Assembly: GCA_012034595.1 (NCBI GenBank)
Contig: JAAUPE010000063.1
Location: forward strand, 1 to 38,061
Length of the DNA: 38,061 nt
Origin: Calothrix sp. CSU_2_0
GTDB lineage: Bacteria > Cyanobacteriota > Cyanobacteriia > Cyanobacteriales > Nostocaceae
Reading direction: 5' to 3'
The translations under genes and the position numbers were made by a program. This document shows positions 1-8,537 of this stretch, piece after piece. The notes beneath the pieces are model-generated. The model saw only the letters and a list, made by a program, of their open reading frames with translations, was not told the DNA's origin and ran no database searches. Numbering within the stretch: position 1 is the stretch's first letter; each line of letters starts with the position of its first letter.

Positions 1-41
1 CCTTGCCCCATGCCCCATGCCCCTTGCCCTATTCCCCATTT
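1..41. repeat. STRR heptamer array (CCATGCC/CCTTGCC)
   Basis: Degenerate tandem heptamers of the form CCCCATG/CCCCTTG run from the window edge to about base 41. This is the short tandemly repeated repetitive type common between genes of heterocystous cyanobacteria. The array may continue beyond the window. The rest of the leader up to gnd at 233 is AT-rich and shows no gene. Confidence 0.7.
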
Positions 42-232
42 AATTATTTCAATTTCGGGGTTTTTGCAACCTATATGTTAATCAAGATACAAATTTAAAT
101 TTTTTATCTGTATAAATTATGGATTTTTACTCTTCGCCATAACTCTTAATGTCTTCTTTAGGGAAGATGGGAAATTCTCAGACTACCCTAAAAAAGAAAA
201 GGAACTGCAAGAAGAGTTAGCTATATAGAATT

Positions 233-1663
233 ATGACATTGCAAAGCTTTGGTGTGATTGGTTTAGCTGTTATGGGCGAGAATATCGCGCTTAACGTAGA
301 GCGTAACGGCTTCCCAATTGCGGTTTACAACCGCTCGCGAGAAAAAACTGATGCCTTCATGGCGAACCGTGCAGGTGGTCGTAATGTTGTCGCTGCATTC
401 GATTTGAAGGATTTTGTCGCTTCTTTAGAACGTCCCCGTCGTATTTTGGTGATGGTTCAAGCTGGTAAGCCAGTGGATGCGGTAATTGAACAACTGAAGC
501 CATTGTTGGATGAAGGCGATATTATTATCGACGGTGGTAACTCTTGGTTTGAAGATACCGATCGCCGTACCAAGGAGCTAGAACCCACTGGTTTACGCTA
601 TATCGGTATGGGAGTAAGCGGTGGTGAAGAAGGGGCTTTAAATGGTCCTTCCTTGATGCCTGGTGGTACCGAAAGTTCCTATGAATTCCTATCACCAATT
701 TTTAACAAGGTTGCCGCTCAAGTTGATGATGGTGCTTGTGTCACCTACATTGGTCCTGGTGGCTCCGGTCATTATGTGAAAATGGTTCACAACGGGATTG
801 AGTATGGTGATATGCAGCTAATCGCTGAAGCATATGATTTGCTCAAAAACGTTGCTGGACTCAACCACACCCAGTTACACTCCGTATTTAGCGAGTGGAA
901 CACCAGCGACGAGCTTGATTCATTCCTGATTGAGATTACCTCAAATATCTTCCCCTACATCGACCCAGACAGCAAGAAACCCCTGGTTGAGTTGATTGTA
1001 GATGCGGCTGGACAGAAGGGTACTGGACGCTGGACGGTACAAACTTCCCTTGAATTAGGTGTTGCTATCCCCACGATTGTTGCCGCAGTCAATGCCCGGA
1101 TTATGTCGTCTATCCGCGATGAGCGTATTTCGGCATCGAAGCAGTTGACTGGTCCTTCTGGCAAATATAATGGTGATGTTAAGGCTTTTGTAAATAAAGT
1201 CCGCGATGCTTTATATTGCTCGAAAATTTGTTCCTACGCTCAAGGGATGGCGTTAATAGGTGCAGCTTCCAATACCTATAACTGGAATTTAAAGTTGGGT
1301 GAACTAGCGCGAATTTGGAAAGGTGGTTGTATTATTCGTGCCCGTTTCTTGAATAAGATTAAGCACGCATACGATGAAAATGCGACTTTGCCAAACTTGT
1401 TGTTAGCTCCTGAATTCAAGCAAACAATTCTTGACAGACAAACAGCTTGGCGCGAAGTTATTATGACTGCGGCACAGTTGGGTATTCCCGTACCTGCATT
1501 TAGTGCTTCCTTAGATTACTTCGATAGCTACAGACGCGATCGCTTGCCCCAAAACCTTACCCAAGCGCAACGCGACTATTTCGGCGCACATACTTACAAA
1601 CGCATTGATAAAGAAGGTACATTCCACACTGAATGGGTTCCCATCACTGAAGCTAAAAAATAA
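233..1663 (+). CDS. gnd: 6-phosphogluconate dehydrogenase (decarboxylating)
   Basis: This enzyme oxidatively decarboxylates 6-phosphogluconate to ribulose 5-phosphate with NADP+, in the oxidative pentose phosphate pathway of the cytosol. The 476-residue protein has the usual family length. It opens with a Rossmann NADP-binding motif (GVIGLAVMGENIALN, residues 7-21). The substrate signature GVSGGEEGALNGPS lies at about 127-140, and KMVHNGIEYGD at 183-193 carries the catalytic Lys183, Asn187 and Glu190. The helical C-terminal domain with AGQKGTGRWT is complete, and the C-terminal RDYFGAHTYKRID segment supplies the usual dimer-contributed phosphate contacts. The ATG at 233 is chosen because the Rossmann fold starts at once; no strong Shine-Dalgarno is visible. 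The gene is transcribed alone and faces the pentapeptide gene across a hairpin. Assignment is secure from motifs and full length. Confidence 0.97.
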   Translation: MTLQSFGVIGLAVMGENIALNVERNGFPIAVYNRSREKTDAFMANRAGGRNVVAAFDLKDFVASLERPRRILVMVQAGKPVDAVIEQLKPLLDEGDIIIDGGNSWFEDTDRRTKELEPTGLRYIGMGVSGGEEGALNGPSLMPGGTESSYEFLSPIFNKVAAQVDDGACVTYIGPGGSGHYVKMVHNGIEYGDMQLIAEAYDLLKNVAGLNHTQLHSVFSEWNTSDELDSFLIEITSNIFPYIDPDSKKPLVELIVDAAGQKGTGRWTVQTSLELGVAIPTIVAAVNARIMSSIRDERISASKQLTGPSGKYNGDVKAFVNKVRDALYCSKICSYAQGMALIGAASNTYNWNLKLGELARIWKGGCIIRARFLNKIKHAYDENATLPNLLLAPEFKQTILDRQTAWREVIMTAAQLGIPVPAFSASLDYFDSYRRDRLPQNLTQAQRDYFGAHTYKRIDKEGTFHTEWVPITEAKK

Positions 1664-1679
1664 GCGATTTGTTGATTAG

Positions 1680-1709
1680 TTATTGGTTAATGGTTAATGG
1701 TTATTAGTT
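1680..1709. repeat. STRR (GGTTAAT-type)
   Basis: Short run of TTATTGGTTAATGGTTAATGG-type heptamers just after the gnd stop. It is the same family as the TTAATGG/CCATTAA arrays seen at 4431 and 9413. Confidence 0.5.
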
Positions 1710-1780
1710 CTTGACTTTTGACCCTAGATCGATAATTTTAATTTGCTGATTGTTGAAATTTTTAATTAGATAATTCACGT

Positions 1781-1813
1781 CCTCGACTTCAAAAGTCGGG
1801 GATATTGTTTTTT
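1781..1813 (+). terminator. Intrinsic terminator after gnd
   Basis: A 9-bp stem (CCTCGACTT with AAGTCGGGG, one G-U pair, loop CAA) is followed within about 6 bases by a run of six T. It lies between the convergent gnd and pentapeptide genes and most plausibly ends gnd transcription. Confidence 0.6.
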
Positions 1814-1819
1814 ATACAC

Positions 1820-2620
1820 CTACAAGTTAGTTTCAGTTTCACACCCAGATAAACTTTCCCTAGTAGTGCGACGAGTATAAGAATTCCAAACATCGAGTTC
1901 CGATGCTGGACGACTTTTTAGCATAGCGCGATCGCTCTCACTCAAACCTTGAACCATCATAAAATCGGCACCTGCAATACTGGCTAAATTTTCTAACATT
2001 GCATTAGTCAAATCCGCAGCGCGTAAATCGCAAAAGCGCAAATCACAGGACATCATTCGTGCATCCTGCAAAAATGCACCCGTCAAAAAAGCCTTATTTA
2101 AATCAGCACTGCTTAATGCTGCACCTCTTAAATTTGCACCAGTCAAATCCACACCACTTAAATAAGCACCCCGCAAGTTTGCGTTTTGTAAATCAGCATT
2201 ACGTAAATTTGCCGTACATAAATAAGCACCGCTCAAATTTGCATAGGGACCAACTGCACCATTCGACTTATAATTAAAACCTTCACTCCATCGGGTTTTG
2301 CTGTCATAGCGTACCAATTGCAGTTTTGTACCTTCCAAGTTTGCCCCTTCTAAATTCGCACCTTCGAGAATAGAACGGTTTAAATAAGCTCCTTGTAAGT
2401 TTGCTCCACTGAGATTAGCATTACTCAAATCAGCACCACGCAAATCAGCACCACTTAAATTAGCATTACTCAAATCAGCACCACGAAGGTTTGTATTTAC
2501 TAAATTCGCTTTGCCCAAATTCGCTGTTGCTAAATCTGTATTTTCAAGATTCTGTTGATATAAATCGATACTCTTGTTAGTTCCTGCCTTGATTGCAGCA
2601 ATAAGTTCGCTATTTATCAT
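1820..2620 (-). CDS. Pentapeptide repeat protein
   Basis: 266-residue protein made largely of A(D/N)LXX pentapeptides, a family that folds as a right-handed quadrilateral beta-helix. Its biochemical role is unknown for most cyanobacterial members. A short helical N-terminus (1-25) precedes repeats at about 29-101. These are interrupted by a non-repeat segment (about 102-126, containing the TRWSEGFN signature common in cyanobacterial members), then repeats resume at about 128-215. A non-repeat tail follows. There is no signal peptide or membrane span, so it is probably cytosolic. It is convergent with gnd and divergent from the CpeS-family gene (126-bp gap). The opposite strand is also open for a stretch (2059-2277), but that is a repeat-driven shadow. 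No Shine-Dalgarno is visible; the ATG at 2620 is the first in frame. Confidence 0.88.
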   Translation of the reverse strand: MINSELIAAIKAGTNKSIDLYQQNLENTDLATANLGKANLVNTNLRGADLSNANLSGADLRGADLSNANLSGANLQGAYLNRSILEGANLEGANLEGTKLQLVRYDSKTRWSEGFNYKSNGAVGPYANLSGAYLCTANLRNADLQNANLRGAYLSGVDLTGANLRGAALSSADLNKAFLTGAFLQDARMMSCDLRFCDLRAADLTNAMLENLASIAGADFMMVQGLSESDRAMLKSRPASELDVWNSYTRRTTRESLSGCETETNL

Positions 2621-2746
2621 TAGTTAATTTAAAGTTGGTTTAAAAAGCCGCTTTAAAGGATATCCTACCTTTATCTGAGTCAAGAAGTCGGGATGTCTAA
2701 TTAAGACTTTTTAACTTAATCACAACATCAATTTATTAGGTTAAAC

Positions 2747-3334
2747 ATGCATTTAACAACACCCTTAACAATGATGGGCTTTTTTCGTAAAAGCGAGGGT
2801 ACATGGTTTACCCAACGTGCAGTCCATCACTTTGACTCAGTAGAAGATGAGTCAGGAGAATCAAATTTAACTATCGAAGTACTCAATAAAAACGATCCAC
2901 GAGTTCAAGAAATCTGCGACTCCCAAGGGATTGACCCCAATTTAGCAACAGGTGGTGCAAGCTTTGCCTGGCAGGTGAATTTAGATATTAGGGAATTATC
3001 GAGTGGAAACGCAGCGATTTTAGTTGATGTACCTGACACAGAAAATACAAAAATAGGAAAACTCATTCGTAACCAGGGATATGTCGAAACAATTCCAGTT
3101 GTTAGCAGATACAACTTTACGGATGAGGGAGTCTTAACAATTGATACTAATTACGACAATAACCAGGGACAAGAACGCTGTTGGTTTATTAACGATGACT
3201 TTAGAGTTCGTGTCAGCAGCGTACGAATGATGAATGGTATTAACTTGATGACCTACTGTTCCGAACGACGCTGTGTATCTGATGACACTTTAAAACAGAT
3301 GATAGAGGCAAATAAGCAGAGATTAAGGAATTAG
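2747..3334 (+). CDS. cpeS: CpeS/CpcS-family phycobiliprotein lyase
   Basis: This family holds linear bilins in a lipocalin-like beta-barrel and attaches them to cysteines of phycobiliproteins, typically the Cys82 site of beta subunits. The 195-residue protein matches the family length and has the characteristic opening FFRKSEGTWFTQRAVHHF (residues 12-29). Strand-rich sequence follows, with SRYNF and later RVRVSSVRMMNG and TYCSERRC near 165-178. It sits immediately upstream of pebA and pebB on the same strand, which suggests that it handles phycoerythrobilin or serves the adjacent phycocyanin beta subunit. Which subtype (CpeS, CpeU, CpcS, CpcU or CpcV) cannot be decided from one sequence, so the symbol is approximate. 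ATG codons at residues 9 and 10 are alternative starts that would leave the domain intact. Confidence 0.8.
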   Translation: MHLTTPLTMMGFFRKSEGTWFTQRAVHHFDSVEDESGESNLTIEVLNKNDPRVQEICDSQGIDPNLATGGASFAWQVNLDIRELSSGNAAILVDVPDTENTKIGKLIRNQGYVETIPVVSRYNFTDEGVLTIDTNYDNNQGQERCWFINDDFRVRVSSVRMMNGINLMTYCSERRCVSDDTLKQMIEANKQRLRN

Positions 3335-3354
3335 GAATAGAAAGGAGAAAAGAT

Positions 3355-3391
3355 AATCCCCAATCCCCAATTCCCAATTCCCAATCCCCAC
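3355..3391. repeat. STRR (CCCAATT/CCCCAAT)
   Basis: Tandem CCCAATC/CCCAATT heptamers lie between the lyase gene and pebA. The same heptamer forms a longer array at 34228-34320. Confidence 0.7.
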
Positions 3392-3484
3392 TATTACAGA
3401 ATGTTGCTTTGTTTCCGAGATTTGAGACTTGTATTGTTTGCATCCCTTATGTTCGGGGGAAAGGATTAATTAAGTTAAAGCTTT

Positions 3485-4216
3485 ATGTACAAGCCTTTTC
3501 TGGAATTTTTAGAAAAAGAGCTATTCCGACGTTTCGATTTACAAAATCGGGCTATCCCTTCTGGGTTAGAACTTAACGTTAGCGATCGCGGTAGACATCC
3601 AGCTACAATTCGCAGTTGGTGTTACCAATGCCAGGAGCTAAGAAAAATCCGATATACATATATAGACGCTGGGGAAGCTTCGCAAATTTTTAATAGTGTT
3701 ATCTACCCCAATCATTATTACGATTTACCGCTTTTAGGGATTGATTTTTTATCTTTTGGTAAAGTTAAAAACCTGATTGTACTTGATTTTCAACCATTAT
3801 TTCAGGATGCTGGATACCAGCAAAAATACATCGATCCTTTAAAGTTTTTACATGACAAATATCCAGATTTAGCACAAAATTTGGAAATGAAGTTTTACGA
3901 TGCTAATCAGTATTTCTCGAAATATTTGCTTTTTGCTAAAACTGACTCGCACACTGTATCAACACGAGTTTTTGCTGCTTTTCAAGATTACTTGAATTTG
4001 TATTGGCAAATGCTAGAAGAAGCGCAACCATTAACTGATGAAAGCGATATTCAACGAATCATTAAAGCGCAAAAAGACTACGACCAATATAGCGCCGAAC
4101 GTGACCCTGCATCTGGTTTATTTAGTAGCTATTTTGGTCATGAATGGTCAGAAAAATTTTTACATGAATTTCTGTTTGAAGACGCTGTTCCGTTAGCTAC
4201 ATCTGTGAGGAAATAG
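3485..4216 (+). CDS. pebA: 15,16-dihydrobiliverdin:ferredoxin oxidoreductase
   Basis: PebA is a ferredoxin-dependent bilin reductase that reduces biliverdin IXalpha to 15,16-dihydrobiliverdin, the first step to phycoerythrobilin. The product is handed to PebB. The 243-residue protein has the usual length and shows PebA features: MYKPFLEFLE start, LDFQPLFQD at about 100-108, and the closing YSAERDPASGLFSSYFGHEW block followed by EKFLHEFLF. The Asp of the G-I-D motif (D87) corresponds to the aspartate known to matter in PebA enzymes; D80 precedes it in YYDLP. It is followed by pebB after 259 bp filled with STRR repeats and a small hairpin, so cotranscription is possible but not tight. The companion pebB and the lyase upstream make the assignment strong. 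Confidence 0.93.
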   Translation: MYKPFLEFLEKELFRRFDLQNRAIPSGLELNVSDRGRHPATIRSWCYQCQELRKIRYTYIDAGEASQIFNSVIYPNHYYDLPLLGIDFLSFGKVKNLIVLDFQPLFQDAGYQQKYIDPLKFLHDKYPDLAQNLEMKFYDANQYFSKYLLFAKTDSHTVSTRVFAAFQDYLNLYWQMLEEAQPLTDESDIQRIIKAQKDYDQYSAERDPASGLFSSYFGHEWSEKFLHEFLFEDAVPLATSVRK

Positions 4217-4268
4217 TTAGGAGTTAGGAATTAGGAGTTAGGAGTTAGGAGTTAGGAGTTAGGAGTTG
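4214..4268. repeat. STRR (TTAGGAG)n
   Basis: About seven tandem TTAGGAG-type heptamers, some changed to TTAGGAA, begin at the pebA stop codon. Confidence 0.8.
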
Positions 4269-4397
4269 GTAGACTTATAATCTTTTATTCTTAACTACTA
4301 ATTACTAAGCATGAAGTTTTAGCAATTTAACTATATAATAACTTCCTGGAAATGAAATATTCTAATTATATATCTATCAATAGTATAATGTTTTAAA

Positions 4398-4414
4398 GGT
4401 GGAGAAACTCCGCC
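4398..4414 (+). other. Small hairpin upstream of pebB
   Basis: GGTGGAG and CTCCGCC form a 7-bp stem (one G-T pair) around an AAA loop, followed loosely by ACAATTTTT. It could attenuate or end pebA transcripts, or be part of a dispersed repeat. An STRR (CCATTAA/CCACTAA) follows at 4431-4460. Confidence 0.35.
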
Positions 4415-4430
4415 CTACAATTTTTAGATT

Positions 4431-4460
4431 AACCATTAACCACTAACCACTAACCATTAA
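4431..4460. repeat. STRR (CCATTAA/CCACTAA)
   Basis: About four tandem AACCACT/AACCATT heptamers lie just upstream of pebB. The reverse complement of the same unit is seen near 1680 and 9413. Confidence 0.65.
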
Positions 4461-4475
4461 ACTAAAATTTAATTT

Positions 4476-5216
4476 ATGCTTTATCAACCATTTCTAGACT
4501 ATGCGATCGCTTATATGCGATCGCGCTTAGAATTAGAAGCTTACCCGATTCCAGAAGGCTTTGAGTCAAAATCTGCTGTTGTTGGCAAAGGAAAAAATCA
4601 AGAAACTGTCCTCACAACTAGCCATGCTTTCCAAACAGGAACATTGCGACAAATACGTGCAGCACATGTTCAAGGTGGGAAATCTTTACAAGTCCTAAAT
4701 TTCGTTATTTTTCCACATTTAAATTACGATTTACCCTTTTTTGGTGCGGATTTAGTCACACTTCCAGGTGGGCATTTAATCGCTTTAGATATGCAACCAC
4801 TTTTTCATGATGATGCATCATATCAAGCAAAATATACCGAACCTATCCTGCCGACTTTTCATTCTCACCAACAGCATTTACCTTGGGGGGGAGATTTTCC
4901 CGAAGAAGCAAAACCATTTTTTTCACCAGCTTTTCTCTGGACTCGTCCGCAAGATACAGAAGTTGTTGAAACCCATGTTTTCGACGCTTTTAAAGATTAT
5001 CTCCAAGCTTATTTTAATTTTGTCGAACAAGCTGAACCAATCACAGATTCCCAACATTTAGCCGCGATTGAACAAGCACAATTGCGATATCTACGTTACC
5101 GAGCAGAAAAAGACCCCGCACGAGGTATGTTCAAACGCTTCTATGGTGAAGAATGGACTGAAGAATACATCCACGGTTTCCTGTTCGATTTAGAGCGTAA
5201 ATTAGCACCTGTATAA
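4476..5216 (+). CDS. pebB: Phycoerythrobilin:ferredoxin oxidoreductase
   Basis: PebB takes 15,16-dihydrobiliverdin from PebA and reduces the A-ring diene to give 3Z-phycoerythrobilin, using ferredoxin. The 246-residue protein has PebB hallmarks: [17 protein letters not shown] (about 52-68), [19 protein letters not shown] (75-93, with D85 and D92 at the active-site aspartate positions), the [20 protein letters not shown] block, and the family-closing [18 protein letters not shown]. Two HIP1 octamers only 15 bp apart (about 4502-4524) lie in the first codons, which is neutral for function but makes that stretch locally repetitive. A 39-bp tandem repeat follows the gene. The gene pair predicts that the host can make PEB for phycoerythrin or for unusual phycobiliproteins elsewhere in the genome. 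Confidence 0.95.
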   Translation: MLYQPFLDYAIAYMRSRLELEAYPIPEGFESKSAVVGKGKNQETVLTTSHAFQTGTLRQIRAAHVQGGKSLQVLNFVIFPHLNYDLPFFGADLVTLPGGHLIALDMQPLFHDDASYQAKYTEPILPTFHSHQQHLPWGGDFPEEAKPFFSPAFLWTRPQDTEVVETHVFDAFKDYLQAYFNFVEQAEPITDSQHLAAIEQAQLRYLRYRAEKDPARGMFKRFYGEEWTEEYIHGFLFDLERKLAPV

Positions 5217-5264
5217 GTCGGACATTGATTTTGTGACAAATTTAACCAAAAACAATCACGTAGA

Positions 5265-5385
5265 GACGTTCCGGTGGAACGTCTTTTCCAATTTGATTCA
5301 GTGGAACTTCCACCGGAACGTCTTTTCCAATTTGATTCAGTGGAACTTCCACCGGAACGTCTTTTCCAATTTCATCACCGGAACG
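5265..5385. repeat. 39-bp tandem repeat with internal palindromes
   Basis: The string GTCTTTTCC recurs at 5281, 5320 and 5359, which gives an exact 39-bp period over about 2.7 copies. Each unit carries the palindrome GTGGAACTTCCAC, and the unit edges carry GTTCCGGTGGAAC, so the array can fold into nested hairpins. Because 39 is divisible by 3 the array is open in one frame (13-residue repeat ERLFQFDSVELPP), but there is no good start and no known homologue. It lies in the 527-bp gap between pebB and cpcB. The rest of that gap (5386-5743) is the cpcB leader and presumably its promoter. I looked there for the L-box direct repeat TTGCACA-N4-TTGCACA of red-light-regulated genes and did not find it. 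Confidence 0.8.
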
Positions 5386-5743
5386 AACTACTGCGAGTTT
5401 TAACCCCTTGCCTTAATTTAAATGTAAAGCTATGTAAACAATTGAAACTACGTCACAATAATTTTTAATAAAAATGAGGGCAAAGGCATTGTATAAACTT
5501 ATTTTGGAAGGTAAAAACACAAATTGGGGTTGACCAAAGTGTTGCTTGCTCGGCTTTCCAGTATTTGAAACTAAAGTTTAAGTTTTGTTAAAAACTTTTA
5601 ATTTAGAAGCCTGGATGCCATTAAACTGTATCGTAGATGTCTGTTTATACCTTTCGTACTGCTGTCGCAATGTGACATCGGTAAAAAGCTGAAAGTTTTG
5701 AAGCAGAACAAATCTAAAATCAAGCAGATAGGAGATTAGATCG

Positions 5744-6262
5744 ATGTTAGATGCGTTTGCCAAAGTAGTATCCCAAGCTGATGCTCGTGGTGAGTACCTC
5801 AGCACTGCTCAATTGGATGCTTTGTTGAACATGGTTCGCGACGGAAACAAGCGGATGGATTCGGTAAACCGTATTACCAGTAATGCATCAGCGATTGTTG
5901 CTAACGCAGCTCGTTCTTTGTTTGCAGAACAGCCCCAGTTGATAGCTCCTGGTGGAAATGCTTACACAAGTCGTCGTATGGCTGCTTGTTTGCGCGACAT
6001 GGAAATCATCTTGCGCTATGTAACCTATGCAGTATTCTCAGGTGATGCTAGCGTTCTCGACGACCGTTGCTTAAACGGACTACGGGAAACCTACTTAGCA
6101 TTAGGAACCCCTGGAGCATCTGTTTCAGTTGGCGTTCAAAAAATGAAAGAAGCAGCATTGGCTATTGCTGGTGACCCTAATGGTGTTACCAAAGGTGATT
6201 GCAGCGCTCTTATGTCTGAAATTGCTAGCTACTTCGATCGCGCAGCAGCAGCTGTCGCATAA
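5744..6262 (+). CDS. cpcB: Phycocyanin beta subunit
   Basis: Structural phycobilisome rod protein of the globin-like phycobiliprotein fold, 172 residues as expected for CpcB. The bilin-binding cysteines are at C82 (in [17 protein letters not shown]) and C153 (KGDCSAL). Asn72 in GGNAYTS is the site methylated in phycobiliprotein beta subunits. It lacks the insertion seen in phycoerythrin and phycoerythrocyanin beta chains near the second bilin, so it is a phycocyanin. The N-terminus [20 protein letters not shown] resembles the inducible PC2 form of Fremyella/Calothrix rather than the constitutive MTFDVFTKVV type; this is from memory, not alignment. A clear AGGAGA ribosome site ends 8 bases before the ATG. 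It heads the cpc operon, with cpcA 86 bp downstream. Confidence 0.96.
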   Translation: MLDAFAKVVSQADARGEYLSTAQLDALLNMVRDGNKRMDSVNRITSNASAIVANAARSLFAEQPQLIAPGGNAYTSRRMAACLRDMEIILRYVTYAVFSGDASVLDDRCLNGLRETYLALGTPGASVSVGVQKMKEAALAIAGDPNGVTKGDCSALMSEIASYFDRAAAAVA

Positions 6263-6348
6263 TTTCTCAAAAACCATTAGCTGACCTAAATGTCAGTTAA
6301 AGAAAACCACTTTCAAACAAAATTTTGTAAAAGGGAGATACCTGACTA

Positions 6349-6837
6349 ATGAAAACTCCTCTTACCGAAGCTGTATCAGCTGCTGATTCTCAAGGACGTT
6401 TTTTGAGCAGCACCGAAGTTCAAGTAGCTTTTGGTCGTTTCCGTCAAGCAAACGCTAGCTTAGAAGCTGCTAAAGGTTTGACTTCAAAAGCTCAAAGCTT
6501 GGCAGAAGGTGCAGCAAATGCTGTATACCAAAAATTCCCATATACCACCCAAATGCAAGGCAACAACTTTGCTTCTACCTCTACTGGTAAAGCTAAGTGC
6601 GCTCGTGACATCGGCTACTACTTGCGGATGATCACCTATTGTTTGGTTGTTGGTGGTACTGGTCCAATGGATGACTACCTCATCGCTGGTTTGGCTGAAA
6701 TCAACAAGACTTTCGATTTGTCTCCTAGCTGGTATGTTGAAGCTTTGAAATATATCAAAGCAAACCACGGTTTGAGCGGCGATCCTGCTGTTGAAGCTAA
6801 TTCCTACATTGATTATGCAATCAATACCCTGAGCTAA
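6349..6837 (+). CDS. cpcA: Phycocyanin alpha subunit
   Basis: Partner of CpcB in the alpha-beta monomer that assembles into rod hexamers. The 162-residue length is typical. The single bilin site is Cys84 in [18 protein letters not shown]. The N-terminus [20 protein letters not shown] and the closing block [11 protein letters not shown] are characteristic of CpcA. A GGGAGA ribosome site lies about 10 bases upstream. The CpcE/CpcF lyase pair encoded later in the cluster normally attaches phycocyanobilin to this Cys84. The strong hairpin right after the stop would make cpcBA transcripts more abundant than linker transcripts. Confidence 0.96.
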   Translation: MKTPLTEAVSAADSQGRFLSSTEVQVAFGRFRQANASLEAAKGLTSKAQSLAEGAANAVYQKFPYTTQMQGNNFASTSTGKAKCARDIGYYLRMITYCLVVGGTGPMDDYLIAGLAEINKTFDLSPSWYVEALKYIKANHGLSGDPAVEANSYIDYAINTLS

Positions 6838-6848
6838 GTTCGGGTTTT

Positions 6849-6915
6849 GCCCGGAAAGTTGAGCGACTAGCTGGCAGATTAGCTAGGAGTTGTTTATCTT
6901 TCCGGGCATGTTTTT
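6849..6915 (+). terminator. Terminator/attenuator after cpcBA
   Basis: A perfect 10-bp stem (GCCCGGAAAG at 6849-6858 with CTTTCCGGGC at 6898-6907) encloses an inner 6-bp stem (CTAGCT 6867-6872 with AGCTAG 6881-6886). A run of six T follows. Stable hairpins after cpcBA are known in other cyanobacteria to set the ratio of phycocyanin subunits to linkers, and this one fits that role. Confidence 0.8.
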
Positions 6916-7388
6916 TAGATTTGGTTTTCAGAATGATTTTTCAGAAAATATGAGTCAAGCAAGTAATACGAAATCTGCTTTCTAGTTTCTAATAATTTCT
7001 TTTTTCGATAAGTCAAAATCTAAAATACTAATTCACTATTTTCATAGAAATCGGGTTTGTTGGGTTTGGGTTTGTTGAACGTGGGTATGTTTTTAAAATT
7101 TCAATTCTGGTTTTCAATTCTGCGATTCAATTCTGCGCTTCAATAAATGCGATTTTTTGATATCGACTTGAATTACTGAATCGGTATTGTAGATATCGAG
7201 GAAATTTCTAGATAGAATAGAAAGTAAAAAATGCCTGTAACAAAGTATCGATAATGAAATCGAGTGCGTTCTAGGCATGATTTGGTGCGAAAGTAAGCAA
7301 TTAGCAGTTAATTGTTTCCAGAGCAAACTGTTGGTAGCAACTCAGTATTTTCTCTTCAGAGTTCACCTTCGTTATAAAGAGTAATTCA
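6916..7388 (+). other. Long leader between cpcA and rod linker genes
   Basis: About 470 bases without a credible gene. AT-rich, with a small direct repeat TTCAATTCTG near 7100, 7114 and 7126. It could hold a separate promoter for the linker genes or a processing site; no specific motif was recognised. A clean Shine-Dalgarno before the linker ATG is not evident (AAAGAGTAATTC). Confidence 0.4.
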
Positions 7389-8159
7389 ATGGAAACGATG
7401 GAAACTTTAGAACTACGTGCCGATCGCAACGAGACAGACATTGAAATCATTGTTCGAGCTGTTTATCGTCAGGTATTGGGCAATTCTTACTTGATGGAAA
7501 GCGATCGCTTATTAAGTGCTGAGTCGTTGTTGAAGCAAGGGCAACTTTCAGTACGAGAATTTGTGCGTGCGATCGCGAAATCAGAACTATACAGTGAAAA
7601 GTTTTTCCAAAACAACTCACAAGTTCGTTTCATCGAACTCAATTACAAGCATTTTTTAGGACGCGCTCCCGAAGATGAGTCTGAGATAGCATATCACGTA
7701 GACCTGTATAACGCACAAGGCTACGCGGCTGAAATAGACTCATACATTGACTCACTCGAATATCAACAAAATTTTGGCGACAATATTGTTCCCAACTATC
7801 GTGGATTCAAAAGCCAGGTTGGACAAAAGAACGTTGGCTTTAGTCGCATGTTCCAGTTGTACCGAGGCTATGCTAACAGTGACAGCAGCCAAGGATACAA
7901 ACAAGGACGCTTAACCTGGGAAGTAGCGAAAAATACTGCATCACCCATTCATGCAGCTTCGTCATCTGCATTAGCAGGTACAGGAAGCGGAAACCGAGGT
8001 GATCTTTATCGACTGCGGGTAATGCAAGCAGCATCCTCGAAAACAACAGTGGTGCGTCGAATAACTACAGAAATCCTCGTACCATTCGAGCAGCTTTCGA
8101 GCAAGTTGCAGCAATTGAACCGCAAAGGAAACAAGGTGATGAGTATTACTTTGGCGTAA
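7389..8159 (+). CDS. cpcH: Phycobilisome rod linker polypeptide (first)
   Basis: Non-pigmented linker that joins phycocyanin hexamers within rods. The 256-residue protein has an N-terminal phycobilisome-linker domain (Pfam00427 type, about 18-150), recognised from [37 protein letters not shown] and [23 protein letters not shown] CpcD-like domain (Pfam01383 type, about 203-255) closes it with [22 protein letters not shown] low-complexity hinge (Ala/Ser/Gly-rich, about 180-202) links the two. It has no Cys, so it carries no bilin. The symbol follows the cpcB2A2H2I2D2 order of Fremyella; cpcC would be an equally valid name. MET-1 (ATG 7389) is used; MET-4 is an alternative. Confidence 0.88.
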   Translation: METMETLELRADRNETDIEIIVRAVYRQVLGNSYLMESDRLLSAESLLKQGQLSVREFVRAIAKSELYSEKFFQNNSQVRFIELNYKHFLGRAPEDESEIAYHVDLYNAQGYAAEIDSYIDSLEYQQNFGDNIVPNYRGFKSQVGQKNVGFSRMFQLYRGYANSDSSQGYKQGRLTWEVAKNTASPIHAASSSALAGTGSGNRGDLYRLRVMQAASSKTTVVRRITTEILVPFEQLSSKLQQLNRKGNKVMSITLA

Positions 8160-8165
8160 GTTAAA

Positions 8166-8228
8166 GTTAGGAGTTAGGAGTTAAGAATTAAGAGTTAGGA
8201 GTTAGGAGTTAAGAATTAAGAGTTAGAA
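8166..8228. repeat. STRR (TTAGGAG/TTAAGAA)
   Basis: Tandem TTAGGAG and TTAAGAA heptamers begin right after the first linker gene. Confidence 0.75.
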
Positions 8229-8334
8229 CTTGGAAATAAAGAGTCGGAATTTAGAGACTATGTTTTTATTTCTTTTTTAGCTACAATTTTGCAATTCTTA
8301 CTTAGAGACTTCCAAATAAAAATATCCCAAAATT

Positions 8335-8399
8335 TCTTGTGGTGCAGGCATCTTGCCTGCTAATAATAAAAGGATAGGCATCCTGACCGTCCCACAAGA
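8335..8399. repeat. 65-bp inverted-repeat element (MITE/REP-like)
   Basis: Ends TCTTGTGG (8335-8342) and CCACAAGA (8392-8399) are perfect inverted repeats. Inside are GCAGGCA-TCT-TGCCTGC and AGGAT-AGGC-ATCCT hairpins. The phrase GCAGGCATCTTGCCTGC is of the dispersed-repeat type seen in many Nostoc-like genomes. It sits in the 378-bp gap between the two rod linker genes, where it may act as a structured spacer. Confidence 0.55.
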
Positions 8400-8450
8400 T
8401 TGGATCGTATTTTGATGGGGTTTTCTTACAGTTAGTCAATGCTATTAATT

Positions 8451-8512
8451 AATAACTCACAACTCACAACTCATAACTCCTAACTCCTTGCTCATACCTC
8501 ATACCTCCTCAC
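8451..8512. repeat. STRR (AACTCAC/TAACTCC)
   Basis: Pyrimidine-rich tandem heptamers (AACTCAC, TAACTCC, ATACCTC) end just before the AAGGAG ribosome site of the second linker. Confidence 0.65.
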
Positions 8513-8537
8513 TATTTTTTAAGGAGAATCAAAATAA

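Noticed and set aside
2059-2277. His/Leu/Asn-rich frame opposite the pentapeptide gene
   Set aside because: Periodic codons of the pentapeptide repeats create long antisense frames; this is a shadow.
5274-5468. 64-residue frame encoding repeats of ERLFQFDSVELPP
   Set aside because: It is open only because the 39-bp tandem repeat is divisible by three; no ribosome site or homologue is apparent, and the ATG-like start falls inside the repeat.
5430-5743. L-box for red-light control upstream of cpcB
   Set aside because: No TTGCACA-N4-TTGCACA direct repeat or near match could be seen, so chromatic control by an RcaC-type regulator is not claimed.
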